Source of the DNA: Roseibacillus sp.
Lineage (GTDB): Bacteria; Verrucomicrobiota; Verrucomicrobiia; Verrucomicrobiales; Akkermansiaceae
Assembly: GCA_002686085.1 (NCBI GenBank)
Contig: NZAC01000033.1
Coordinates: 1-33,472, forward strand
Direction of reading: 5' to 3'
DNA: 33,472 nucleotides
In this document: one piece after another, positions 14,436 to 22,077 of the stretch
Layout of the letters: every line of letters starts with the position of its first letter
How positions within the stretch are numbered: position 1 is the first letter of the stretch
Position numbers and translations under genes: made by a program
Notes under the pieces: generated by a model
What the model was told of the DNA's origin: nothing
What the model saw: the letters and a program-made list of their open reading frames with translations, nothing else
Database searches by the model: none

Positions 14436-15515
14436 CTAGGCGGGAAGGGGCTGGTTGAGAATCAAGGCGACGATCAGGATCTGAGGAGAGGCCAGCAGGG
14501 GAAGAGCGAGAGCCAGCTTCCACGACTTGGTAGTTTCTCGAAGAGCGAGGATCTCGGTGTAGTCCGTAGCCGCTCCTGCCATGAGGAAGGCAAACCCGTT
14601 GCCAGGTGCCCCCGCCCGGGTGAGGAGGTCGGAGGCGAGAGGGCTAGAGCCTTCGGAGCAGACCTCAATGAAGGTAGCGGCGAGGAAAGTCAGGGCCAGG
14701 CCGGCTACGGTTGGGCCGAACCACTGGCTGAAGGTGGCGGGATCAAAGATCGCGCGAAGGGTCGCGACGAGAACGATACCAAGAAGAATCCAGCGCAGGA
14801 TCATGCGGGATTCCGTCATTGCCCGCTTGGAATGCTTGAGAAAAAAGGCCCGGTCGAAGGCTGCCTTTTGGTAATGTTCTCTCGCGGCTGACCAGAACCG
14901 AAACCCCGCAGGGAGATCTTTCTGGTTCGGGTTGGCAGCAAGGAGGCCGGTTCTTACGAGAGCTTCTGTGATGAGTCCGGTGGCAATGCCGATAACTGCG
15001 GAGAGGCCAATAATGACAAGAGTCCACTTGATGCCAATCAGGCTTATAAGAATGAGAGTGGTGGAGAGGGAGTTCCATGGACTAGCGATCAGAAAGGCAA
15101 AGATCTGCCCGAGAGAGGCGCCTCGCTCATAGAGTTTCATGCCTACCAGCAGGATTCCGTGGTTGCAGAGGTCGAGAAGAAGGCCTGCTCCACAGGCACG
15201 TAGGATGCCGCTGAAGCGTCCTCCCGGTCCGAGAATAGCGGTAATGAATTGTCGTGGAATCATGCCGATAACTCCTACCGCCAAGATACCAAAGAGAATT
15301 CCCCACCACATTCTGACCACCATTTCGAAGGCTCCATGGGCGAATGCAGCGAGCCTGCTTTCAGAGAGAGAGTCGCGGAGGAGGAGGTGCAGGAGGCAGG
15401 CTATCACCACTGCACCAAGGCAGAACCAGAAGAGCCAGTCGACCTTGCGTCGGGAAGAACAGCAGGGGGAAGGTTCTGGTGGTTCGGGAGTGGGTTCGGA
15501 GCAGCAGGATGACAT
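14436..15515 (-). CDS. ArsP/SO_0444-type permease (PF03773-like)
   Basis: A 359-residue permease with about eight to ten transmembrane segments. The cytoplasm-facing N-terminus carries two vicinal Cys pairs (Cys4-Cys5 and Cys18-Cys19) in a Pro/Glu-rich tail, a likely metal-capture site. Conserved membrane motifs include DLCNHG (Cys117, His119) and EVCSEGSSPLASDLL (Glu284, Cys286, Glu288), then GAPGNGFAFLMAGAATDYTEI and RETTKSWKLALALPLL, which I recognise from the SO_0444 Cu/Zn-efflux branch of the permease family that also includes ArsP, an exporter of trivalent organoarsenicals. Substrate is therefore a soft metal or arsenical; the ArsR/ArsJ context favours arsenic but does not prove it. The start ATG lies 12 bp below the upstream permease stop, and 96 upstream codons in frame overlap that gene and are not coding. 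Confidence 0.82.
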   Translation of the reverse strand: MSSCCSEPTPEPPEPSPCCSSRRKVDWLFWFCLGAVVIACLLHLLLRDSLSESRLAAFAHGAFEMVVRMWWGILFGILAVGVIGMIPRQFITAILGPGGRFSGILRACGAGLLLDLCNHGILLVGMKLYERGASLGQIFAFLIASPWNSLSTTLILISLIGIKWTLVIIGLSAVIGIATGLITEALVRTGLLAANPNQKDLPAGFRFWSAAREHYQKAAFDRAFFLKHSKRAMTESRMILRWILLGIVLVATLRAIFDPATFSQWFGPTVAGLALTFLAATFIEVCSEGSSPLASDLLTRAGAPGNGFAFLMAGAATDYTEILALRETTKSWKLALALPLLASPQILIVALILNQPLPA

Positions 15516-15526
15516 CGTTGGAAAGG

Positions 15527-16675
15527 TCAGGAGGAGCGGAGAGCGACGGGGAGAGCTGGCTGAAGGCAGCGCAGGGCGGGAGGGAGCGTGCCCAGAGTGC
15601 CCAAGGCGATACCGGTCACCAGTCCGATCAGAATAATTGAAGGAGTGAGCTCCACGGTGAAAGTGCCCAGCGAGAATGGGATATCGATCCCGTCGAGAAG
15701 CACGAGGGCCATCGTAAAGGCAAGGAGAGACCCACTGAGAGTCGCGAGAAGGGATTCCTGAATAAGAGAGAGAAGAAGAGCCCTGCGCGTATAGCCAATG
15801 CACTGAAGACTCGCCATCTCGCGAATACGTGAGGCGAACGCCGCGTAGAGGGTATTTAGCCCTCCAAAGAGGGCGCCAGCTGCCACGAGGGCAGCAGTTA
15901 TCCAGATCATGACTCGGATGGGAGCATAGAATGTACTGAGCTTGTCATAATATTGGTCTTCCGGGATCGCAGAGAGCTCAAGGTCATTTCGCTGGAGGGT
16001 GAAGACATGGGCATCATCAAATTCGGCTTTATCGAGACGAAGGTAGACTGCAGAGAGCGAATCCCTCTGAGTGATGGTGGCAAGGTCGTTACGGTCGAAC
16101 CATGCTTCTGATTCGAGAACGGTTCCCGAGGCTTCAAAAACTCCCGAAATGCGGAATTCATCTCTGCCGAAGAGGAGGGTCTTTCCAGGGAAAAAATCCT
16201 CAGCGGGGACTCCAAATCGGCGGTGCATGAGGCGCCCGACCATCACCTCTCCAGTCCTCGGAAAGGTGCCTTCAAGGACACGAACTCGATGGTGTACGAG
16301 AAGAGCTTTCTCGGTGACTCCCCGGAGCAGGGAGGGCTTTTCCTGCCCTCCGGGAATCGCAAGGGGCGCCATGTAGATAATCTCACCGGAGGCGGCCGTG
16401 TTGCCAAGGGGACTGGCGAGACCGGCTACCGAAGTAGCGGCAGCTGCTTCGGCCTCAAGGCGTACCTCGGAGCGTTCGACGCTTTCTTCACTGCCTGTTC
16501 CAACGAGGATCACATTCTTGCTTGATCCGGAAGCCTGCAGCAATTCCTCCATGCCGTGGTTGAGAGACGCTGCTGCTATGACAAGGAGTACGACCAAGGC
16601 GCTACCCCCTACCGTCTGGAGGAGGCGGACGGGATCTCGGAACAGGTTCCTGATTGCATAGGTTATAGGAAGCAT
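15527..16675 (-). CDS. FtsX-like ABC permease (second)
   Basis: A 382-residue MacB/FtsX-type permease: one N-terminal transmembrane helix (about residues 20-40) after AIRNLFRDPVRLLQTVGGSALVV, a large periplasmic domain (about 50-260), and three C-terminal helices (about 265-375). The coupling region IREMASLQCIGYTRRALLLSLIQESLLA matches the cytoplasmic loop that contacts the ATPase. It starts 21 bp below the stop of a related permease, and both would share the separately encoded ATPase, giving a heterodimeric exporter. The GSSKNVILVGTGSEE segment after helix one is typical of the periplasmic core. ATG 16675 is chosen; an upstream TTG in frame would overlap the preceding gene. Confidence 0.85.
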   Translation of the reverse strand: MLPITYAIRNLFRDPVRLLQTVGGSALVVLLVIAAASLNHGMEELLQASGSSKNVILVGTGSEESVERSEVRLEAEAAAATSVAGLASPLGNTAASGEIIYMAPLAIPGGQEKPSLLRGVTEKALLVHHRVRVLEGTFPRTGEVMVGRLMHRRFGVPAEDFFPGKTLLFGRDEFRISGVFEASGTVLESEAWFDRNDLATITQRDSLSAVYLRLDKAEFDDAHVFTLQRNDLELSAIPEDQYYDKLSTFYAPIRVMIWITAALVAAGALFGGLNTLYAAFASRIREMASLQCIGYTRRALLLSLIQESLLATLSGSLLAFTMALVLLDGIDIPFSLGTFTVELTPSIILIGLVTGIALGTLGTLPPALRCLQPALPVALRSS

Positions 16676-16695
16676 GGCGAAGGAGGACTGGAGAT

Positions 16696-17829
16696 TCAGC
16701 CTGTATTCAGTGATTCCACGAGGGGTTGACGTGATGCTCGCCAAGCAGGGTAGAGAGAGGCAGTAAAGCCAAGGACCAGAGCGACGAGGAGGCCATTGAA
16801 AAGGACCGTGATACTTGGTGTGATTGCCAAAGTCAGACCTTCATTGCCCAGGGTAAAGGACTGCCAGTGCAGGAAAAGAATCGCGGAGACAACTCCGAGG
16901 ACACCTCCAAGAAGTCCGAGAAGCAGACCCTCACAGGTAATCAGGCAGCCGATTCGAAAGCGAGAAAAGCCAAGAGTCTGCAGGACTGCAGTTTCCTTGA
17001 TACGGCCGCGGACGATCAGGAGGACGGCGTTGGTTACCAGTCCAAGTACTGCAGCTACTGCACCAAGTCCGAGCCAGTGGGTAAACCCAATAAGTTCAAT
17101 CATCTGCTTGGCGGTTTCAGCAAAGAAGGCTTTCTCTGGGCGGGTGACCGTCGGCTGGGAGTCGGAACGGAAGGTGGCATCAATTTTTTTCGCCACTGGG
17201 TCAAGGAGCTCTGCAGAATCCACCTTGACGTTGAACTGGGTCACCGTTCCAAGCCCGATCTTGGAGGCCTGCTGAAGGAAGGGGAGATGAACGTAGGCCA
17301 CGTTGTTATCCTGAGCCTCGTCGGATTTGATGATACCTGCAACGTAGACGTTGACGCCTACCGCTTCAAACTGGTCACCAGTTTGGAGCGCCCGACGTTG
17401 CGCGAATGTTTGGCCCACAAGAGCTGCGTCGGATCGACTGGTCCAATTCTCAAATGAACCATCGACTATCTCAAGATCGGGATTGTACTTGAGAAGGTTT
17501 TCTGCAGGGACGCCACGGAAGGTAATCACATCAAGGCTGGCGCCGCAGTTATTGACTGCGATCTGGATTGGAATGGCCTTACGCACACCTTCGATCTTCT
17601 CGATGGCGGAGAGGTAGTGTTCCGGGAGGCGGGAGGTTGACGGGCAGAACCGGTTTTCCCGGTAAACGACAAGGGTGGTGTCATCCGCCTCAGACCTGGT
17701 CACCCGCGCGAGAGAATGTTGCATGGTTTCCACCGTGGTGAAAAGAAACATACCGGTGGCGACTCCCGCTATGGTCAGGGAGGAGCGGAGTCGATAGCGG
17801 AAGATGTTCTTGAGGGCGAGGGAGAGCAT
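16696..17829 (-). CDS. FtsX-like ABC permease (first)
   Basis: A 377-residue permease of the MacB/LolE/DevC type. MLSLALKNIFRYRLRSSLTIAGVATGMFLF gives the amphipathic start and first helix, a periplasmic domain spans about residues 40-255, and three helices follow. The coupling segment RIKETAVLQTLGFSRFRIGCLI contacts the ATPase. It differs clearly from the next permease, so the two are paralogues with separate roles and not a recent duplication. One cysteine in NNCGAS and one in NRFCPS lie in the periplasmic part. The gene starts 25 bp below the ATPase stop in the same operon. Confidence 0.86.
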   Translation of the reverse strand: MLSLALKNIFRYRLRSSLTIAGVATGMFLFTTVETMQHSLARVTRSEADDTTLVVYRENRFCPSTSRLPEHYLSAIEKIEGVRKAIPIQIAVNNCGASLDVITFRGVPAENLLKYNPDLEIVDGSFENWTSRSDAALVGQTFAQRRALQTGDQFEAVGVNVYVAGIIKSDEAQDNNVAYVHLPFLQQASKIGLGTVTQFNVKVDSAELLDPVAKKIDATFRSDSQPTVTRPEKAFFAETAKQMIELIGFTHWLGLGAVAAVLGLVTNAVLLIVRGRIKETAVLQTLGFSRFRIGCLITCEGLLLGLLGGVLGVVSAILFLHWQSFTLGNEGLTLAITPSITVLFNGLLVALVLGFTASLYPAWRASRQPLVESLNTG

Positions 17830-17854
17830 GGCAAGTGAATATCAGTTCGTGATG

Positions 17855-18577
17855 TTATCCTGTGGGGCGGACCAGCTGGCCCTTCTCCAAGTGGAGGGAG
17901 CGGTCAGCGACTGCAGCTGCCCTCGGATCATGGGTGACCATGACGATGGTCTTATGGTGGTCGCGGGACAGGGAGCAGAGGAGCTCGAGGATTGACCCCG
18001 CCGATTCTCCGTCGAGGTCGCCAGTGGGCTCGTCTGCGACAAGCAACCCCGGATCATGGACGATAGCCCGGGCGATGGCGACTCGTTGTTCCTGCCCTCC
18101 GGAAAGCTCGGCTGGGCGATGATGAATGCGATCGGAGAGACCGACGAGTTCGAGCGCTGTTTCGACCCGGGCCCTTCGTTCGGACCGAGTAAGTGGTTGC
18201 AGAAGAAGAGGTAGCTCCACGTTTTCAAATGCGGAGAGGATAGGGACGAGGTGGTAGAGCTGGAAGATATACCCGACATTCACAGAGCGCCACTTCGTCA
18301 GCTGGGCACGGGACAGCGAGCCCAGATCCTGAGAGTCGATAACGAGTTCGCCACTACTGGCAGTATCGATTCCGGCAATCAGGTTGAGCAGGGTCGTTTT
18401 TCCGGACCCGGATGGGCCCATCAGCGCGAGGAACTCACCTCTTGAGACCTCAAGGCTCAGGCTGTCCAGTGGAGTAATGGTGATCTGGCCCTTGCTGAAG
18501 GACTTGGTCAGATTGTGAATCTGAATGAAGCTGTTCAACATTGGGTCACGCGGCCGGGTCTTGTTTGGTCCACTCAT
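17855..18577 (-). CDS. ABC transporter ATPase (LolD/MacB-type)
   Basis: A 240-residue ATPase with all core motifs: Walker A GPSGSGKT (54-61), a Q-loop (IFQLYH, about 104), signature LSGGQEQ (158-164), Walker B LLVADEP (178-184) and the switch histidine in MVTHD (His216). The overall pattern is that of MacB, LolD and DevA ATPases, which work with FtsX-type permeases to push periplasmic substrates through an adaptor and outer-membrane channel. The ATG at 18577 overlaps the adaptor gene's stop in an ATGA, suggesting translational coupling; an internal Met at residue 13 is the other plausible start. The substrate cannot be read from the ATPase. Confidence 0.92.
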   Translation of the reverse strand: MSGPNKTRPRDPMLNSFIQIHNLTKSFSKGQITITPLDSLSLEVSRGEFLALMGPSGSGKTTLLNLIAGIDTASSGELVIDSQDLGSLSRAQLTKWRSVNVGYIFQLYHLVPILSAFENVELPLLLQPLTRSERRARVETALELVGLSDRIHHRPAELSGGQEQRVAIARAIVHDPGLLVADEPTGDLDGESAGSILELLCSLSRDHHKTIVMVTHDPRAAAVADRSLHLEKGQLVRPTG

Positions 18578-19998
18578 GTGCTGGAGGCAATTTTGATCCG
18601 TTGATTTTCTTTCAGCCCATCCAAGGGGGGCAGAATCACCTGGTCTCCTGGCTTCAAACCCTCGATTACTTGAATATGCCCTTCCCGTTTTTCAGATCCA
18701 AGAGTGAGGATGTGCAGGCGCGCGCGACCGCGCTCGACTGACCAGACCCGCGCCGATTCCTGAGACTGCTCGAAGAGGGAGCCGGTGGGGACAAAGAGGG
18801 TTAGCCCCCGGGCCATGCTCCCGTTCTTTGCGGTTGGAGTATCGGCATTGCCGCTTGGGTGGAAGGCGGCTCTGACTAGCATCTCAGGGCGCAATCTAGT
18901 ATCCGGATTGTGCAGACGAACCTTGGCTTGGAGAGTGTTGCGCTGCAGATCGGCTTCTCCCATGATCCGGGTGACTTCTCCAGTAAAACGGGTGTCGGGG
19001 AGCAGGTCAGTTGTGATAGAAACCGCTTGGCCAATCTGCAGGGAGGCTGCTTCGGAGAGTGGGACATCGATCCGAGCCTGTAAATTCTCCGGATCGTAAA
19101 GTTCGACAATATTGGCACTCTTGGGGTCATCGCTGGCAAGCATCCTCTTTTTTCCCGGCTCGGCGTGAAGATGGAGAACAACCCCATTGATAGGGGCCCT
19201 GATGATCGTTCGCTCAAGCGCAAGATTCTTGCGAGCAAGTTCAGTCTGGGCTGCGCTGATCTTGGCTTTCACCGAAAGCTCTTCGAGGTTGACCTTGTTG
19301 ATTTTGGCAATCACACCAGCAAGGGCAGCAGTCGCCTCGTCGATAACAGCCTTCTGGGCGTCAACCTTGAGTTGTGCTTGCCGGACCTCGAGGGCAGAGA
19401 CAGAACCGGAGGGGACCGAGGCAAGCCGGGTAGAAACATCGAGGAGCTCGGCATGCAGGGCCTTAGCTGCCTCAATTTGTTTTTGGACACCCTGCATCTC
19501 GGCATTGAGCACCGGGAGCTGTGCGCAGTGGGCAACTTTCATTGCATCAAGGGTAGCAATCGCCTGGGTGGCATGCTTCACATCCAGCAGGGCGTCATCA
19601 TCAATGAGTGTCGCCAGGGTATCACCCTTCTCCACATGTTGACCCTCGAGGGCGAAGACTTCCTTCACGACTCCGTCGATGAGAGTCGGCACGTTGATGA
19701 TATATGGATCCGGTTCTATCCATCCTGAGGATTGAAAGAGAACTGTATTACGGTCGACTTCTAAAGGAGTGTCCGGGGTTTGAGTCTCGCTCTGATCGGG
19801 GTTGAGCCGGAGAGCAATGACAGGAGCGGTAGTCACTTCGGTTGCAGGAAGCAGGCGCGAACCGAACATCAGCCCAAAGATCACGATAAAGGCGAGGAGC
19901 AGACTAACAGGCAGGAGCACAGCAGGCAGAGGCCTGCGTTTGGAAGAATTGGGATTCTGGATAGATCCCTTCAGGGAGGTAATTTTCTCGAGGTTCAT
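18574..19998 (-). CDS. HlyD-family membrane-fusion (adaptor) protein
   Basis: A 474-residue periplasmic adaptor anchored by one N-terminal helix (about residues 25-47). It then has a biotinyl-lipoyl-like half-motif (PTLIDGVVKEVFALEGQHVEKGDTLATL, about 105-130), a long coiled-coil hairpin rich in Ala/Glu/Lys (about 135-260), and the returning half (ERTIIRAPINGVVLHLHAEPGKK), then beta-barrel and membrane-proximal domains. This is the architecture of MacA, DevB and CusB-type adaptors that link an inner-membrane pump to a TolC-like channel. Neither a His/Met-rich N-terminal nor a separate metal domain is evident. It lies between the Cys-rich gene and the ATPase gene, which it overlaps by four bases. 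Confidence 0.9.
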   Translation of the reverse strand: MNLEKITSLKGSIQNPNSSKRRPLPAVLLPVSLLLAFIVIFGLMFGSRLLPATEVTTAPVIALRLNPDQSETQTPDTPLEVDRNTVLFQSSGWIEPDPYIINVPTLIDGVVKEVFALEGQHVEKGDTLATLIDDDALLDVKHATQAIATLDAMKVAHCAQLPVLNAEMQGVQKQIEAAKALHAELLDVSTRLASVPSGSVSALEVRQAQLKVDAQKAVIDEATAALAGVIAKINKVNLEELSVKAKISAAQTELARKNLALERTIIRAPINGVVLHLHAEPGKKRMLASDDPKSANIVELYDPENLQARIDVPLSEAASLQIGQAVSITTDLLPDTRFTGEVTRIMGEADLQRNTLQAKVRLHNPDTRLRPEMLVRAAFHPSGNADTPTAKNGSMARGLTLFVPTGSLFEQSQESARVWSVERGRARLHILTLGSEKREGHIQVIEGLKPGDQVILPPLDGLKENQRIKIASST

Positions 19999-20128
19999 TG
20001 AGAGGACCGGGATGAGAGGCCGGAAGTTGACCGGGAAGGTAGTGCCCGGATGAGACAGATCCGCCGCTGGCAGGAGCGACGAAGAGAGCGGATTGGCGGC
20101 GGCAAAGATGCTGCCGGTTACGCGTCAG

Positions 20129-20545
20129 TCAAAGTCTCAGGATCCCCGTCTGTCTGAGAACCAAAAGTCCCGGTGGCTCAGATCCACGGCTGAACCCATG
20201 GAGAAAACGGGGCGATTGCCAGGGCTGAAAGGTGCTCTGTATTCCTGCCGGGAGGGCTGAGGGAGCTTCTTTGAGGATAGGTAGCTGAGCTTGGGACCCA
20301 GACCAGTTGAAATCACCCGCGTCGAGCGACAGGACGATTAGGCAGTCTTTGCATAAATTGACCGTTTCAAGAGGTGCGCTCGAGCAACAATCGGAATCGA
20401 CGAGGGTACTGTCTTCGTGACAGCAGAACCCATTGTTTAGGGTCAGATCCTGTTCGCAGGGACAGAAGCCCAAAGCAGGAATACGCAGAACGATGAGAGC
20501 GATCATCGCCAGAGCCAGACTCGATCCTGTCAATCTCTGCAGCAC
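20129..20545 (-). CDS. Small Cys-rich exported or membrane-anchored protein
   Basis: A 138-residue protein that starts with a hydrophobic helix (about residues 8-27) as a signal peptide or anchor, followed by eight cysteines arranged as CPC (28, 30), CC (41-42), CC (53-54) and CxxC (65, 68). The remaining C-terminal half is Ser/Pro/Gln-rich with no recognised fold. I know of no named family. Eight cysteines in paired spacing suit binding of a thiophilic metal or metalloid in the periplasm, which fits its position as first gene of the leftward run and divergent from arsR. The start is GTG at 20545 with no Shine-Dalgarno site; an internal ATG at 20506 would shorten the hydrophobic helix. It is separated from the adaptor gene by 130 bp. 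Confidence 0.65.
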   Translation of the reverse strand: MLQRLTGSSLALAMIALIVLRIPALGFCPCEQDLTLNNGFCCHEDSTLVDSDCCSSAPLETVNLCKDCLIVLSLDAGDFNWSGSQAQLPILKEAPSALPAGIQSTFQPWQSPRFLHGFSRGSEPPGLLVLRQTGILRL

Positions 20546-20551
20546 GCCACG

Positions 20552-20579
20552 ACATTACCACCGGGATGAGGGAGGTCAA
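20552..20579 (-). promoter_or_regulatory. Possible promoter for leftward operon
   Basis: On the minus strand a TTGACC at 20579-20574 is followed, after 16 bases, by TAATGT at 20557-20552. The -35 matches five of six bases of the consensus, the -10 only its three most conserved positions (T1, A2, T6). Transcription would start close to the GTG at 20545, so the message could be leaderless. A second TTGACA lies nine bases upstream. This is a visual call only. Confidence 0.3.
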
Positions 20580-20644
20580 CCCTGTCAAATAGGGCGACTA
20601 TCTGAGTCTGGCGCTTTGTGTCTGACGTCATCTGCGGTCTCGAA

Positions 20645-20671
20645 TTGACTTGGGGCCCATAATTCGATAAT
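20645..20671 (+). promoter_or_regulatory. Putative arsR promoter
   Basis: A TTGACT (20645-20650) and GATAAT (20666-20671) each match the sigma-70 consensus at five of six positions. The 15-base spacing is slightly short. The expected start site, seven to ten bases after the -10, coincides with the arsR ATG at 20681, implying a leaderless transcript; no ribosome-binding site is visible before that ATG. Confidence 0.5.
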
Positions 20672-20686
20672 TCCATAATTATGGAA
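20659..20686 (+). promoter_or_regulatory. Putative ArsR operator (palindrome over the start codon)
   Basis: Three ATAATT blocks start exactly eight bases apart (20659, 20667, 20675), and the last is part of a perfect 16-bp palindrome, TTCCATAATTATGGAA, at 20671-20686. The palindrome covers the likely transcription start and the arsR ATG. AT-rich dyads at their own promoters are usual operators for ArsR-family repressors. Binding here would block both the -10 and the start site, giving autorepression of arsR, the GAPDH gene and arsJ. Confidence 0.6.
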
Positions 20687-21016
20687 ATAAAAGCTGCGGT
20701 GCAGGCGCTGACATCTCTTGCGCACCCTTCACGTCTCGAGGTTTTTCGGTTGCTGGTCCGATCGGAAAGGCTCTGTGCCGGGGAATTGGCCGAAACCATG
20801 GAAGTTCCAAAACCCACATTGTCGTTCCACCTCAAGGAATTGAGCCGGGCCGGCTTGATTGAATCCGAACGGTCCGGACGGACGATCTCTTACGGAGTAC
20901 GCGTTGAGGGTTTCCGGCAATTGGTAGACTTTCTGTCTCAAGATTGTTGTCAGGGTCGACCCGAACTCTGTTTTCCTACTTCGGGGCGGAGAGACGAGAT
21001 TTCGTCCTGTTGTTAA
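20681..21016 (+). CDS. arsR: ArsR-family metalloregulator
   Basis: A 111-residue winged-helix repressor. The HTH runs over [34 protein letters not shown] (about 34-66), with the recognition helix [10 protein letters not shown]. It lacks the ELCVCDL As(III) motif of plasmid R773 ArsR: only one cysteine (Cys32, RLCAGEL) is at that site. Instead it has a C-terminal cluster, Cys89-Cys90 and Cys97 (CCQGRPELC), plus a terminal Cys110-Cys111 pair. Such C-terminal cysteines resemble the As(III) site of atypical ArsR proteins (the Acidithiobacillus type). It is first in a run with the ArsJ-associated GAPDH and ArsJ, and is divergent from the leftward efflux genes, so one regulator may control both sides. 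Ligand and range of target promoters are inferred. Confidence 0.9.
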   Translation: MEIKAAVQALTSLAHPSRLEVFRLLVRSERLCAGELAETMEVPKPTLSFHLKELSRAGLIESERSGRTISYGVRVEGFRQLVDFLSQDCCQGRPELCFPTSGRRDEISSCC

Positions 21017-21041
21017 GAATCATTCAAAACACGGAAAACAA

Positions 21042-22049
21042 ATGAGTATACGAGTAGGAATCAATGGATTTGGAAGAGTGGGACGCCTTGGGTTCAGGGC
21101 GGGGTGGGATGATGAGAGAATAGAGATTGTTCACGTTAACGAGTTCAAGGGTGGGTGCAAAATGGCGGCACACCTTCTGGAGTATGATACGGTTCACGGC
21201 CGCTGGGACCGTGATATAGAAGGGGAGGAGGGTCGCTTTCTGGTCGGGGGAAGGGAAGTGACTTTTAGCGATAAAGCTACTCCGGGCGAAGTAGACTGGG
21301 CAGGGATGGGGATCGATCTGGTTGTGGAGAGCACGGGGGCCTTTCGAACCAGAGAGCTGCTGCAACCCTATTTTGATGGTGGTGTGCGGAAGGTCGTAGT
21401 GGCAGCTCCCGTCAAAGAGGAGCTGAATATTGTGATGGGTTGTAATGACCACCTCTATGATCCCGCGGTGCATGATCTGGTTACTGCCGCTTCTTGCACC
21501 ACTAATTGCATCGCGCCGGTGGTAAAAGTAATCCAGGAGCAGCTTGGAATTGTCCATGGGCTGATCACAACCCTGCACGATGTGACTAACACACAGGTGG
21601 TGGTTGATGCTCCCCATAAAGATTTCCGGAGAGCGCGTTCAGCACTGAATTCATTGATACCTACCACAACGGGTTCGGCCACGGCCATCACGATGATTTA
21701 TCCTGAGTTGAAGGGTAAGTTGAATGGTCTGGCAGTTCGCTTGCCCCTGCTCAATGCCAGTCTGACGGACTGTGTGTTTGAACTGGCCCGGCATACGACA
21801 GCGGAGGAGGTCAACCAGTATCTGAGAGAGGCTGCAAATGGGGAATTAAAAGGGATACTCGGGTTTGAGGAGAAGCCTCTGGTATCCACGGATTTTGTGA
21901 ATGATCCGAGGTCGGGTATCGTAGATGGGCCCTCCACCATGGTGAACGACGGGACTCAGTTAAAGCTCCTCGTATGGTACGATAATGAAGTTGGATACGC
22001 CTGCCGCATGATGGAACTGGTTTCCAAGATTGCTGGATTAATGAGCTGA
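21042..22049 (+). CDS. ArsJ-associated glyceraldehyde-3-phosphate dehydrogenase
   Basis: A 335-residue GAPDH with NAD-binding [10 protein letters not shown] (6-15), catalytic Cys152 ([10 protein letters not shown]) and His179 (TLHDVTN). Segments such as [21 protein letters not shown] and [20 protein letters not shown] match the subgroup encoded beside arsJ. In that pathway the enzyme uses arsenate in place of phosphate, forming unstable 1-arseno-3-phosphoglycerate, which ArsJ exports; outside it breaks down to arsenate and 3-phosphoglycerate. The gene sits between arsR and arsJ, 25 bp after arsR and 28 bp before arsJ, so a single message is likely. A purely glycolytic role is possible in principle but unlikely given the neighbours. 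Confidence 0.93.
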   Translation: MSIRVGINGFGRVGRLGFRAGWDDERIEIVHVNEFKGGCKMAAHLLEYDTVHGRWDRDIEGEEGRFLVGGREVTFSDKATPGEVDWAGMGIDLVVESTGAFRTRELLQPYFDGGVRKVVVAAPVKEELNIVMGCNDHLYDPAVHDLVTAASCTTNCIAPVVKVIQEQLGIVHGLITTLHDVTNTQVVVDAPHKDFRRARSALNSLIPTTTGSATAITMIYPELKGKLNGLAVRLPLLNASLTDCVFELARHTTAEEVNQYLREAANGELKGILGFEEKPLVSTDFVNDPRSGIVDGPSTMVNDGTQLKLLVWYDNEVGYACRMMELVSKIAGLMS

Positions 22050-22077
22050 GGTCCTGTTCTTGTGGAGAGCCGGTAGT

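Noticed and set aside
15516..15803. Long N-terminal extension of the ArsP/SO_0444-like permease
   Set aside because: It overlaps the end of the upstream permease gene in another frame and has no membrane or family features.
21024..21617. A 197-codon minus-strand open frame opposite the GAPDH gene
   Set aside because: It lies wholly antisense to a gene with an intact catalytic Cys and His, and its translation has no recognisable motif.
21042..22049. Annotation as the glycolytic GAPDH
   Set aside because: Its place between arsR and arsJ and its subgroup-like segments point to the arsenate pathway enzyme.
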